Source: Membranipora membranacea (lineage: Eukaryota > Bryozoa > Gymnolaemata > Cheilostomatida > Membraniporidae). From it: a stretch of DNA of 64,000 nt. Both the position numbers and the translations under genes were made by a program. The notes under the pieces are model-generated. The model was not told the DNA's origin, ran no database searches, and saw nothing but the letters and a program-made list of their open reading frames with translations. The stretch is from NCBI GenBank assembly GCA_914767715.1, contig OU612067.1, positions 8,434,001 to 8,498,000 on the forward strand, read 5' to 3'. Below, in pieces: positions 1-12,429 of this stretch (within the stretch, counting starts at the first letter, position 1; each line of letters opens with the position of its first letter).

Positions 1-41
1 TATCACACTTTATAAACTAGATATCAAACTCAGTCGCTGAC

Positions 42-535
42 CTCCTCATGTTTAGCACAGTACTTCCTGTTACACTCCACACAGTAGGTGTGAGCGGTTC
101 TAAAGTGTATTCCCTTTTTCTCGCATGTCTCACAGAATGCTTGCCCTCTTGCTGCGGATGGAAGCTCCTCAACTGAGAGGCGGGTCTCCTTCCTAGAAAA
201 GACATATGAGTATTTTCCAAATGTATGTTTGACAATCAATTATCACCATATTTGATTGACAACCTTACAAACATGCTTACGTCACTTTTTCAACCAAAAA
301 ATCCACTATATATTAACACGTTTAAAATTCTGATAACCAATCTGGCTTTGGGAACCTACTTGCATTCCCGGCAGATGATTGAGTCTATATTCTCCGGATT
401 GTCCACCAGACATCTCTTACAAGAGGTGTGACCACAAGGTAGTCGTTTAGGATTCAGAAGGTAGCCCTCAACCTCTAAACAATGTCCACAAGAGATAGGT
501 TGAGACTCGATTTCGTCAACTGCAGCAGCAGCCAT
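42..535 (-). CDS. RING/B-box protein, 5' exons only (runs off left edge)
   Basis: Two coding exons are visible: exon 1 at 535-360 and exon 2 at 192-42, the latter ending at a GT donor at the window edge. The 176- and 151-nt lengths and the phases equal those of the first two exons of the paralogue at 4412-8974. Exon 1 starts at ATG (MAAAAVDE) and encodes a C3HC4 RING finger, with CGHC, LPCGHTSCKRC and CREC supplying the metal ligands. Exon 2 begins with the family motif VEELPSAARGQAFC and holds a first B-box-like zinc module (CETC...CVEC...CAKH). By family knowledge such proteins are E3 ubiquitin ligases; the coiled coil and C-terminal domain would lie outside the window. No defects are seen, so this copy may be functional. 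Confidence 0.8.
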
Positions 536-2640
536 TGATCCAGTTTGTGGTGATAAACTGTTGAATGAAATCGAAGCACATCATTCACAGTACTGCAAAC
601 AGTGCGATGCGACCACTTTCAATACTACCGAGTAACCATTCAAACTTTTTATTACCACAAGTCACATTTCCAAGGACCAAGAGGATTATCTGCACAGGAC
701 AGGGCAATTAAATTGGTCGAATGTTCCCCAAGGTTGTAATGGAAGTTTGTTAGACGCACCGTTGATTTTTGTTGCCCGAGTATTACACACGTTGGAGTAT
801 TACACATACAGTTTTGGTGATTAGCAACCAACCATCAGTTATGGACGTCCACAGCTTTCAGTTTAGTTCAGGCTAAGTTAAATGCATGGGTTTTGTATGT
901 TATAAAGCTTGTCTTATAAACTTACGGACAGTAGGCTGAAGATTTTGTTGTTTGGTCAGAAGGAGTTCAAACGTCAACAAACCTCTAAATGGAGACAAGC
1001 AGAAACAAAACTGCAATTGTCAATTGCCTGTTGATTGCATGACATCTATAAAGTTAGACAACCTGACTTACCTACAAAACAGTCTGAAGATCTGTATATC
1101 ATGAAGTTACAAGTATTTTCAGACTGTGATACGAAAACACACACACACAATCAGTGCTAACGACTTCCTAGACTGTTAACTACTACTAAACTGTCTAATC
1201 TCCGTACTACTAGTGTTGCAGGAACTAAGGCTGGTTATTGATTGATTTGGGGAAAATACCAATGATGGGAATTCCAAATACCTAAATTTTCCCTTATAAT
1301 TCAACTGCGTAATGCTTAATATTCTTGGAATCTAGCCAATAAATCTCATGATATGACTGGCTCAGTAAACGGTGAAAACTGACATATCTCCTGTAAACAC
1401 AATTACTTTACCGTAGCAGATAGTTGATTAGTGCCGAGCTTATAAACCCATTTTGCTAGATGGTTTATGTATTTATCAATAACCCTAAATTGCTTTCTCA
1501 TTTTAAACCGAATTCTTCAGTTGAAATAGCCCTCTGTTTTAAATCTGACCTTCTATGCTCACCACTCCCATAAGCACATTCTCTGGTTGGCCTTTCACAT
1601 ACACATATAAAGCTTCAACATTATTTATCAATATCATCTTGGTGATATAACCGGAGCAAAACCCACCGCTCAGTTACTGAACATCAACGTCAACCCTTCC
1701 ACTTCCACTAAACAGTTTCCAAAGGTTATCGGGTAAGATTCTGTGTATTCAACATCCACAGAAGCCATTCTTTTGGTACACGAACAGTTCAACAGGAGCA
1801 GGTTAATTGAAAGTATGCAGTGTTGGCCCCCATTTAAACTCAGGCCTAGGTCTGCCAGATCCATACACCTAAACATAAACCATTTTTTGCAGTCTTCACA
1901 CCAAATCTACAAGAATGCAGAGCTTTTAGTGTTTGATGGTTAACTGCCTGTTGTGTGAATGACCATTAGAAAGTGAGACGAAATTACCTACAAAACAGTC
2001 TGGTGTATTTGGCAGGGTAACTGTGCTTATCAGACTGAAACTGATACAAGCACATCCACAGCGTTCCCCACTGATTGCTACCTCTATTCATTTGACTACC
2101 TCTCAGCCTAATACTGTTGAGGAAATTTAAGCTGGTTATTGATTGATTTGGGGGAAATCCCATAAAGAAAATTCCAAATACCAAAATTTCCCCTTGCATT
2201 CAATTAATATTATAGTTAAAATCTATCCAAGTCTCGCGGTAAACATTGAGCAAGAAAATTAGGCACGTAGTTTATCTGTGTCCTGCTGGCAGAGTAAAAA
2301 TGGCTTTGAATCCAGCCATTTGCACTGGGGAGTTTTATCAGATAAGGACACTCGCTGGACGCTGATGGACTTAACTTTGGTCCTTCAGATTGCACCAGTT
2401 CTATTAATTTATGATCAAATGAACTAGCTTTGAAAGCTTAGTATTATCCATTAAATTCAATTAACTCCCGCCTTACAACCCAACTTGACAGATCATATAT
2501 CCCCAAAAAAGATTTTTATCCTGGCTCAATCCTCTCATGATTGCATTCTCTGTCTGGCCTTTCAAACATTATTGTATATTTTACAACTTAATCTGCATCA
2601 TTATTGGAAATAAGATTACCCAGAGAATACCTCACTAGCC
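536..2640. repeat. Diverged tandem duplication upstream of the RING genes
   Basis: Two roughly 0.9-kb blocks resemble each other. The motif ACCTACAAAACAGTCTG occurs near 1071 and near 1988; GGAAA-rich text ending ATTCCAAATACC occurs near 1255 and near 2155; CTCTG.CTGGCCTTTCA occurs near 1578 and near 2549. The duplication carried a first RING exon (see 1695-1768). No other coding sequence is seen here. Confidence 0.55.
1695..1768 (-). pseudogene. Decayed first RING exon (third family copy)
   Basis: From ATG at 1768 the minus strand reads MASVDVEYTESYPITF-GNC, clearly related to the MASAEVEDTEAYPMTC-GNC start of the gene at 4412-8974. The first zinc-ligand cysteine is replaced by Phe and one residue is inserted before VEVEG. 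Homology stops about 25 codons in, before the rest of the RING, and no B-box exon follows. It is best read as the relic of a tandem duplicate. Confidence 0.7.
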
Positions 2641-4411
2641 AGATACTGCGTCGCAGAGCAGATCCGAACAACCGAACGACCTTAATTTAGGCTAACAAAT
2701 TCTGTCATGAACCCAACTGACCGAAGTATAATTCATTTGTTCGTCTGGATACTGGCATTAATGAGCAAACTAGTTTCTGTTTTGTATCCAGCAGCACACA
2801 ATATACCTGGAATGAGTGTATACCCTTAGGTGACGGGTTGATATTTCAAAGTTGTGTGTCTCAATACCCAGCTTTACCAATAAGACTCCACCACCAGAGA
2901 GTAGAAACTTGTTACACAATTTTATCATTCAAATCCTAGCATGTTTATACTTCGAGCATAGGCTGTCTTGACAAGCTGGGTTGTGGGGGAGGGGATTCCC
3001 AATGGTATGTGACAATCTTTAAAATAAATCACTATAATCACATGATGTACACTTCTCATTATGTGAGTCCTAGTTTATTTCAACCTGACAGAATTATTTA
3101 TAAAATCATGACCATGAACTAGGGAATATATATAGCAGTACAAATAACTGAGCCCCTTTACTCGGAAATTGCTGAACAGATTAATTTCAACATAACAAAA
3201 AAATCTCTGGAGCTAACTGCTCATGCTAAGTCAGGGTAATGCAGGGTAATGCAGGGAAATGACGAATCTATGTGAGCCTTATTAATGTTTATAAATTCTC
3301 AAAAACCATCAGATTCAGCAGGCAGTTTGATATTTACAGTTTATCAGGCACTTCAATTATATCGTACAGATAGTCAGCCATCAGAAACACTAGCTTCAGT
3401 GTTGAATGGCTGCAAGTTAGGTGCCCTCTGAGCACTAAAGTTAGGTAAACACAAGTATATTTAAGCTCAATATTTTCAAAAAGCCTTCCTCAAGGACGAC
3501 TTTGATACCAATCTCCGCCAAAAGCTGTCTTTATGAGCCAATAATCAGGTATGAGTTGACATTAAGAGAAGCATACTGTCATCACACAAACTCCTTTCAC
3601 CAATATCATATCCAAAGTGGAGTTTTGTCTGTAAAATATAAGAAACAAATGACAAGCATAAAATTTATAATCCTAGCAATACCGCTTTCATGGTTTCAGA
3701 AGTTCATGTTTGCTTTTTTGTATTAGCATATAAGAGATTATGTTGCAAGTTTGCTCATGAAAGTTCTAAAACAACCGAACATTTGGTGGTAAAAGGTTAA
3801 TCCACTCTATAAAATGTCGGGATATCGTTCTCTCAAAGCCATCAATCACAGCGAGTGCTTATTTAGGTACGGAACTCCACTATATATTTAGTGAATGTGT
3901 CAACTTACTGATTCCATGAAGATCTTAAGGATTTTCATTTAGACTTGGAGTTGCCTACTTAATGTCAGTGAGTAGATGACTCTGACGGAATCCTTCAATG
4001 CGCATTCAACTATAACGGATACACTGTTGGCCTTCTGATTTAAGCAATCAAGGAAAAGTCCATATGCTTACTGATTGCATTATATGAAAACTTTCCCTAT
4101 ATCTACCACATGGATAGCTGCTTACATAAGGCTCTAACTTATCTCTGACCATATAAAAGGTCATCCCTCCATGATTGTACGAGATACATTCTTATGAAAA
4201 TGCTTGCCATAATGAAGAGTGCAGTTTCGGACAATCAAACAAGGGCCTCGTATTGCTATCTGAGGCATGATGCAACATAATCAATTCGTAATAAAGTTTA
4301 GCAACTAGCTAAAGCATTACAGAGCTGTCATCAAGTTCATCCATTAAATTTAAGCCGCAATCAGAATCGTATAAATGCGCTCAGTTATTGTTATAAACTT
4401 TACTACACTGA
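2641..4411. other. Intergenic or terminal-intron sequence, nothing recognised
   Basis: AT-rich sequence without convincing exons. A last exon of the minus-strand RING/MIB gene could lie here, because a good donor follows its last recognised exon at 4433, but no acceptor plus open exon could be identified by eye. A small direct repeat of GCAGGGTAAT is near 3232-3250. Confidence 0.4.
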
Positions 4412-7400
4412 TTAAGACTTACTAACACTTACCTGAATAAGACATGACATGCCATGGATCTTCTCAGGCTGTGTACCTGCTGGTGGATAGGCCAGTTTTA
4501 GGCCATATTTGCCTTTCATGCTACAAATCAGTGAGTGTTATGTTATCAGCATATTTATCAGGCACTATATTGCTTGTCTTGTACCGATGTTATGCTTAAA
4601 TTGTGCTATCTCTCCTGTAGTGCCCCTTAGCTTTCAGTGGTGGGCATTTTTTCTATGCTGGTTGTATAAAGGTGTAGTTTTATATAATTATGAATATTTA
4701 TTCTTAATCCTTTCTTCATTGATAATGTTTTTATGATTATAAATATACCTTTTAGGTTCTTATTAAATACCAATCTCAGTTATTTAAAGGATTGATGAAT
4801 TCAAATTTATTTCTGAGAGTACCATCATCTACTGGTCACAAACAAGCACAAGCACAAGCCACATATCGGGTTTTGAATTGAAAACACCCACACAAAAGAT
4901 TACCTGTAATTATCGGTATAATTATTGCTCCATCTGACTTGCACCCATCCAGAACCACTCATCGCTCTAGTAACGGTACCTACTGATTGCGTGGTTCCAT
5001 CCTGATCACCATATTCCCAGTCAGGACCTCTGATGACCTGAGCGCCTACTTTCATTAGAGCTGCTTGTTCATCTCCAGATAAAACCTGCAATAAATTGTT
5101 GTAAAATAACATATATACCATGATAATTCTTCCCAACATTTTTCACATATTGTGTTACTAGACCTGAGATTAATCACCTTCAAACCCCTTGTGATTTTAG
5201 AAACTCTCTCTCTGGGTAAACAATGATGTCGATGCTGAATCTGAAAGAGATTTAATCCTTTTATAAGCTGTTTCCAGGATACACCCATTTCAGCTACTTT
5301 TTACTTAGCCTGTCTTGTCAAGCTTTGTTCAGTGGGGGGGGGGGGGGACAAAGCCTATCTACTCTTGCAAGCAAACTATCAAGAAAAGGGTTGTCCCCTC
5401 TTCAAATCGTAAAAATCTTCTTTTTATGACTTGATTAAATCCTGTGATAAATTGGATCGGAAAGTAGAAATCCCAATATGTATGAGATATTAGGGTTGTC
5501 CCCTCAGGTAGACAACTCCTCTTTCCCTATACAAGTTGATCAGGGAGCTATCTACCCAGTCTCAAGAAAGGGCGATCCTTTTGCACTGATGAAAGCCAGT
5601 TCCCTCACCTCTAATCCAAATTTTGGGATCATTATATTAAAAATTGTTATTTCCTTGGCAATTTGTATTTTTCATTGTGTTTACTACAGCAAGAAAGAGC
5701 TTTAACAAACCATTGGCCTACCTTTGGTTTCCCTATTTTGTCACCATAGATGATAGCATCAGCGGGATTTAGTCCAATCTCAGGCTCTCGATTTGAGTTA
5801 CCTGCAAAAGTTAAACAAGGTTATTCGATCGATCTTAATTAACCCAAATATCCCAAATACAATACAGGTGTCAATCGGTCGAGTATCTGGAGCAGAAAAT
5901 CAAAGGATGCATGGAGTTTTGATGTTTTGGCATCATTTGCAGATTACAAATAGGCGGAGACATAATTGATGAATAAGTTCCAAATCATTATTGCATTGAT
6001 TATCAATTACATTTAATTTTGATACTCGATGAACCATTGTCACCAACAAATTCTGACAACAAGTCCTAGGACGTTGCTCCGCCTTGACGTCTGATGCTTT
6101 TCTTTCTTTCTGTGTAATGCTTGTATATCAGGAAGCCAATGTGCTGTCATGACAGTTCATGGTAGTTCAGTAGGTGGGGCATAGTGAAGAAAGAAAATCG
6201 GTGGTCACTGGGTGTAAAAAAAAGTAGCGTATGGAGACACAAGCCAAGAATCTGGTAACTGATTCAAAAACAGAATTATGTAGGATGAGCTCACCACTTT
6301 TTTCTGGGGTCTTAAGATCAGTGAGTAGCAAGTTAGGGAAATCTCCATCAATCAGCTGCCCGATCTTCTTTTCAATTGCAGTCTTAGATTCCAGCAGGTC
6401 TACCTGAAATGGATATCAAATTACAAATGGCTGAATCAGGCCAGTCAAATAACATTTTTCCATTATCTCATAATTCACTACAGACACAAAAAGTCCATTA
6501 TACCAGTTATACAAAAGAGTCAGTTATAACTTGGTCGCGCTGCCAGTGAGGAGTCTTTACCTAAATCACAACAAACATAACCAGATTAGGGTCACATCTT
6601 AGTGAGTTTTCTTCTCCATCCCTACTATGTTATTTGCAGGTATTAGCCTGCAGTTCAACTAGCCGGATAAAGGTGAATAATTGTGATAGTATCATATTCA
6701 GCCAGAGTTAAAATAAACGACCGTTTGAGGAGCCGTTATGATAACAAAGATTATCAGTGTTATCCTACCCTTTGGGACCTCATTTTTTAATATATTATGG
6801 AGACCCCTAAATCTGAAAGGTGTTCAAACTTAGAAATCATAAGTTAGGTGAAAAACCTACTGGATGCTGGCCTGTTATATCTGCACTCAGCCTTTCCAGG
6901 TGATTACGGAACTCATCCATCCTCACAGAGGCTTCCTCTGCTAAGTAGGTAGCCATCTTTTCTTTTGTCGATGTTCTTGACAAAATGAAACTTTTTTCCA
7001 TTAGGACATATTTCTCACTGATAACAGCAAGCTTTGAAAAAGAAAAAGAATTATGACACATACATAAATATCGACCTGCACACTCAAACACAAACAACAT
7101 AGATGAGTTTGCGGCGATTTGTTTGTTAACTTTAATGATATGAACAACTCCTGGTCACAACTACATTCTGACGTTACGGAACGTTCAAGTATGGATCCTA
7201 TATACGAAGGTGATTGTACTTACCTGTTCATCCCTAGCTAAACGGATCAGTTTGACTCCCTGATCAGTACCTTTGTCCCACTGAGATAAAGCGTTTGTTA
7301 CCTCCTCCACGAGAGCGGAAATCTTACCAAACATCTCATCAGCCTCAGTTTTCAGAGGCTCCATTGAGGCTCTCACTTCTTCTGCTGCCTCCTCTATGTG

Positions 7401-8974
7401 AATGAAGTCATGTCTGCCACCTATGATATCATTTGATATATGTCATATAATTCTAACTAATACCTATATTCCTATGGCTATATATTTGGTTCGAGCAATA
7501 ACAGTCAGGGGGGTCTTTCAATTAGAAAGAGCGATGCATTACTAAAGCAAGTTATCATTATCACATCGCTCAAAATTATCACTCACTTGGTCTTTCAATT
7601 TGACAAAATGGCTCCCAAATCGCTCACTCAGAATGTATATAGTTTCATCATTGAGTGAGCGATCTGAAAGCGAGAGCCCTAGCAGGTATCGCTCACTCAC
7701 TGAGTGAGCGATCAGATTGCGATTTTGGCTGTTTCTAATTGAAAGACCCCCCTGATTAACTGTTAAACAGAAGTTTGCAGTCAGAAGTGTGTCACTGTCC
7801 AGATCTTTCCCAGCTTCGACAAACCTTTGATTGTTTCAAAATAAGAAACATTTTACCGGAAGAGACAGAATGAAATGGAATGTACTAACCTTTTAGACAG
7901 TCTTTACCGCGTTTCAGACATCTAGGACACCGAATCCCTTTGCACTGAATACATGCCAGAGAGCGAACTTGATCCTTGTGTTTTTCACAAAATCTCACTC
8001 CGCAAGCATAAGAAGATTGGAGGAATTCTGTTATGCTCAAAACTTGGTGATGATCAATCACATCGTTGTGGCTCTGTGAAAACAAAACAAATATTTTTGA
8101 AGGCAAAACTGAAAAATTTTGACCTACTGCTGTAATAACGTGTTTTTGTCACATACTTTTGGAAATAAACTAGCAAGTCGAGACAAGCAGAACAAAACAC
8201 AACATCACAAGCCAAAACCTGAATTTATCCTGTATAAATATATCAAGGCAACAAGGACCATACAATAATTGTCCAGCGCAAGCCTGATCTCTTGGTTCTG
8301 GAGTACACCTAGCATCACTATTAAAGTACTCTCCTGTGTATGTAGGCTCAACTTAAAGGTCACCTTTTATTCAGTTTCAAAAACAAAAAAGGGGGCTTTG
8401 GGATAATGCTATGTCTATGAACTACAGACATACCTGTGCATGTTTGGTGCAGTATCTTCTGTTACGCTCAACACAGTAAGTACTAGCAGTGATTAATGGT
8501 GTCTCCTCATTCTCACAGATATCACAGAAAGCTTTCCCTCTTGCTGCTGAAGGCAGCTCATCTACTGCAAGAGGAGTCTGCTGTCTGGATGAAAGTGAAT
8601 ATAGTGGATGGGTATTGGTTAATGTGACAGGTGAAATGGAATGATAACCAATGATTGCATATTTGCTCTTTGGAATATTACAACTCAAACCAGGCGAGGT
8701 ATTCTAACCCGCAAATATCCAATAGTACGTTCAATCAGATTTAAATGCATTTTTCAAAACTAAAATTTGAGGAAGACCCGCACAACTTGACCACCTACCT
8801 GCAATCGCGACAGACAATAACATTGATATTCTCTTGATTGTCTTTCAGACATTTCGCACAGAAAGTATGACCACATGGCAAAACTCTTGGATCCCGAAGG
8901 ATGCCTTCCACTTCTAAACAGTTGCCGCAGGTCATTGGGTAAGCTTCCGTGTCTTCAACTTCAGCAGAAGCCAT
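4412..8974 (-). CDS. RING / B-box / coiled-coil / MIB-HERC2 protein (probable E3 ubiquitin ligase)
   Basis: Nine exons with GT-AG borders and consistent phases: 8974-8799, 8584-8434, 8073-7890, 7420-7224, 7031-6861, 6403-6295, 5801-5722, 5085-4904, 4520-4433 (446 codons). The RING at residues 16-58 has all eight ligands (C16, C19, C34, H36, C39, C42, C55, C58). B-box-like zinc modules lie at about 79-107 and 130-165. A helical, Glu-rich coiled-coil segment covers about 171-330. A MIB/HERC2 domain occupies about 368-428 and shows RGPDWEYGDQDG, GWVQVRW and KGKYGLKLAYPP. In Mind bomb and HERC2 this domain binds partner proteins; the RING recruits E2 enzymes, so a cytosolic ligase with a MIB-type recognition end is inferred. 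The 3' end is uncertain: reading through the last donor gives VSVSKS and a stop at 4412-4414; otherwise another exon lies at lower coordinates. A close paralogue starts at 535. Confidence 0.85.
7506..7754. mobile_element. Foldback MITE in intron 3 of the RING/MIB gene
   Basis: Perfect terminal inverted repeats of about 23 bp begin CAGGGGGGTCTTTCAATT and end with the reverse complement. The interior holds several sub-palindromes built on GAGTGAGCGAT/ATCGCTCACTC. CAGGG-type termini suggest a non-autonomous hAT-like element. Flanks (ATAACAGT and ATTAACTG) only loosely match as a target duplication. No coding capacity. Confidence 0.75.
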
Positions 8975-9658
8975 ACTTCTGGTGCATGAAAGGATCAACG
9001 TATAGTCTGATCTATTGATTAGCGAATGGACATCAAAAATGGTATCATATAGGATTAGTGAATATTGAGACAGATTTAAGGTTAGGAAGTGTTTTAAGTG
9101 GGACTTGAGAAAAGACTTGCTGACATGTCTTCCAAAAAAACAGTCGCCAATCCTAAAATCACATAAGGTATCATATAGGTCAATTTAAAAGCAAGCCTTC
9201 AGGGGAATTAATTTGAATAACTAGTACTCTGATGACGGAGTCATGATTTACTGTCACTTCCCATCCAAATCAGAGGTATGTGCCATTGGTGTGTGAACTA
9301 CAAATTGATTTTGTATTGGAATTTTCCAAATCAGTAAATAAGGCCATAAACTCGTAATCCCCTCACATCGGAGACCCTTCATGTTAGAATCTGCTGGGTA
9401 GACATTTATGGCTGCAATATTGAAGAGCTAGGCCTAAAGATGTGTGTTAACTTTTTAAAGGAGGATAAGAGTTTGATGATAATATAAGGTTTCATTATTG
9501 AGAACTCTGGTAGAACAAAAAGCACATTTGGCAAAAACAATATTTGGTATTTTAATGTGTCCATAGATTGTGTCGTTGAATTGTTAGCGCTTCCAATTGC
9601 CTCATATTTCGACTATTGTTGTCAGTGGTATAACTATCATTGTATTTGTTTGGGTTGA
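8975..9658. other. Intergenic; upstream region of the RING/MIB gene
   Basis: This lies between the start of the minus-strand RING/MIB gene and the stop of the next minus-strand gene. It must hold the promoter of the former and the 3' UTR of the latter. No TATA box, repeat or RNA gene is convincing. Confidence 0.4.
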
Positions 9659-9989
9659 TCACTTTCCTGCCTTGCGGTCCGCCTTTTCATAAGGCATGAA
9701 GAATTCATCTGCTTTCACCACAGTTATATTTTGTTCTTTATCACATAGAAGTGGTCCGACACGAAGAACAGACTTTCTTTGGTCATCTGGAATAATCTCG
9801 TCCATGTACTGTATTTTAAACCACATATAGTGCAGTCCTATAAGTGAAGGAATAGTCACCGCAGCTACGCGTCCACCGCTTTTCCAGAACCTCTGAAATC
9901 TAGACAGAGTGGATGGATCAGTGCTCATCGTGCTTTGGTAGTAGTATCGAGGCAGCTTAATCAAAGACCCTGCTGTATGATGACATGAC
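9659..9989 (-). CDS. Last exon of a small single-helix membrane protein, unrecognised
   Basis: An open exon runs from a splice acceptor (CTTTTAG) at 9990 to a TGA at 9659. The frame is open back to the acceptor, so an upstream exon probably adds the N-terminus; the first in-frame ATG is at 9928 and gives 89 aa (MSTDPSTLSRFQRFWKSGG). One hydrophobic segment (VAAVTIPSLIGLHYMWFKI) is followed by a charged tail ending EKADRKAGK. A basic, aromatic N-terminus before one helix recalls small mitochondrial inner-membrane assembly factors, but I cannot name a family. The upstream exon was not found. Confidence 0.5.
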
Positions 9990-11400
9990 CTAAAAGCAAA
10001 GTATGAGTACGCATTAGAGATAAATCAAGTTACTGGCCAAATCTAGCTTTTTGTACCATCATCTACCATCGTGGAAGTCAAGCTTTGTTACAAATCACTC
10101 ATATCAGTGAAGTGTCAGCAACACTAGCTGTATGAAATTGCATCGGAATCTTTCAGAGGTGTAAAAATATTGATATTATTTCACTTCATACCACGAACAG
10201 ATCTTGAAGTTGACAGTTTGAGCAGATAGATGCTCTCAAGTGTTATAGGGGCATCATAAAAGCTCCCCCAGCGGGACACGAATCCCTTAATCCTGGGGCA
10301 CCATTAGCAGTAGCGACTGATAGATGGAATCGATCCCATATTAATTTGAAAAACCTTGTCCCTCCCAATTTTCAATATTGCTATCTTGTTAATCTGAAGA
10401 GTTACATCGTTGTGTTACATTTCTCCCACACTGCGTATGTTGAGTATCAAGTGGATAGCTCAAGCTCAAATAAGGCTCAAAAAAGTGCTGTCAAGCCTCT
10501 TGTGATGTAGTGAGGCTGTCTTGAGAAGCAGTCCAGTCTAGAATTGTTATGAGGCAGTCATGCAGCTATGTGTGGTGGCCTTGGGGCATTGTTGGTAGTA
10601 ATAAGGCATTGTCAGGAAGTCATGAGAGGTTGTGAAGCATTCACCAGGATTGGAGAGACTACGACCTTAATATCTGCTAAGCTGTTGTGAGAGCTAGAAA
10701 AGAAATAAAGATCATCTCACACCTCTATACCATCCCACTGTTCTACAGCCTCCAAAGACTGCCTCACAATATGTCATATGACTACTCACAAACCCGTCGT
10801 CAGCGACTGGCCAAAGTGTCCTTTCAGAACTGATAAATAAATCGAACTAGCATGTAAGCTGACATGACGATTAGTGATTTTTATATAGCAGCAAAACCAA
10901 ACTTTACACTACAGTTGCTATCTTATACCAAAGACCACCAAGCAATAAATAACAGACCTTCACAGGGTTGCGCCTAAAAAATTCCACAAGTTTAAACTGT
11001 TCTGAATGGGCACTATAACAGGCTCTGGGTGTTGCAAGAGCTGTATCGATCATGTCTTACAGCACTCAACGTAAACACAGTATTGTTATTGCAAATGCCG
11101 GTAGGGGCCCTGAGTGTTGTAAGACATGTCACCTGCCACACTTCTCACACTCTCGTTGATTGGGATTTTTGGAAGGGGCAGTCATACATTACCAAACTTA
11201 CATCATTGATGACATCACGCTAGACAGCCTAGGGAACGTAAGGGGCGTGCCTCAGTTATTTGGTCTCGGATTTGACAGTGGGACTTTGTTTCAGTTTACC
11301 ATCCAATGGAAAGGGCATTTGTGTGCAGAGAGGGTAAAATGGCACTTTCAGTATTTTGGCATCGGTTAGTCATTTCTTCTTCAGGTTAAGTGTTGTACAG
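9990..11400. other. Intergenic, no gene seen; one short hairpin
   Basis: No exon or known repeat is supported. An imperfect inverted repeat has arms CATGTCTTACAGCACTCA at about 11053 and TGAGTGTTGTAAGACATG at about 11112, possibly the core of a small foldback element. The 5' exon of the gene ending at 9659 may lie in this stretch. Confidence 0.4.
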
Positions 11401-11420
11401 GAGAAAAAACTGTTGTAATA

Positions 11421-11876
11421 TCAGCTTCTACTAGTAGCTATATAGCGTGGCTCTTTCCTGTACTGTGATCTACTCCATATAGTTGATTCTGTTTGATTCA
11501 AGATTTCATCGTAGGAGGCACAAAGGGCGGGTAGGGATTCTCGTTCAGAGAGGATTTTCAAAAGGAGCTTGAGCCTTGGTTTTTGGCGCCTTACATTCAG
11601 CGGTTGAAGTTCAAGTTTCTCCTTGGCTTCCATGACCCCTCTCCGTCCTTTTAGGATATTCTTATTTGCAAAAGAGTCCCGTGCACAGGAAGCAAATTCT
11701 AGATGGAGCAGACATAGAGACTTCTCTGCTATCAATCTGGCTCTCTCTAGGGCCAAGTACAATGCTCTCCTGATCATTCCTATTTGTTTACTTACATTGC
11801 TGATTTTGTCCGCAATGAGGTCGCTCAGGGACCGTTCTTTGGGAATGAAAGGCAATGATTTTACACTTTCTGGCAT
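11421..11876 (-). pseudogene. LINE ORF2 C-terminal-like remnant
   Basis: A 151-codon open frame contains LELQPLNVRRQKPRLKLL followed by KIL and later YRKEPRYIATSRS. This resembles the region after the reverse transcriptase in CR1/L2/Jockey-like LINEs (L-x-P-L-x-x-RR-x-x-x-RL-x-LLxKI). No catalytic motif is present. Its orientation matches the LINE pieces at 13.3-16.3 kb, so it may belong to the same dispersed copy. Assignment rests on this motif only. Confidence 0.45.
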
Positions 11877-12429
11877 TAAAACTCATACCAAGCAAGGTGG
11901 AACTCCAGATGTTCCCGGCAGGGATTGAGATTTAGCTCCAACTAGCAAGACCGTTTCGGATCTATCACACAAGAAGTCCTGAATCCAGTAAATAAGATAG
12001 GTCTCAACACCAAGGATCTTTGTTAACTTCTTCATCAGTAGTGAGTGCGGCATTCATTCGAATGCCTTTGACCATTACATTTACTGCATTGGTTGGATAC
12101 TGGGTGGCGAATCGTATTAGCCTGACTTATCTCGGGTCCCTTTCATGTTTCTTTGTTATGAAAACTTGAATAGAGCGCTCCTTTCACTCAACAAAGAAGT
12201 TTAACTTTAATTGCATTGGGTTGACATGTGGTTCTATTCATTTTTCAATATGCCAACTAAGCAGTCCAAGAATTTAAATGTCAATATCCAACAAATGAAA
12301 TTTATGTAATGACAGATCCAGTACTGCAGCATGCACCATCGAGTTCTTGTCAGTTGCCCCTATGATGTGGGTTAATGTGGGTTAAAATTGCAAGTGTTGT
12401 CTCTGTCCGAGGACTGAGAAATATCAGTG

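Noticed and set aside
11623-11928. Plus-strand frame of about 100 codons.
   Set aside because: It is antisense to the LINE C-terminal-like segment, which has recognisable motifs; this frame has none.
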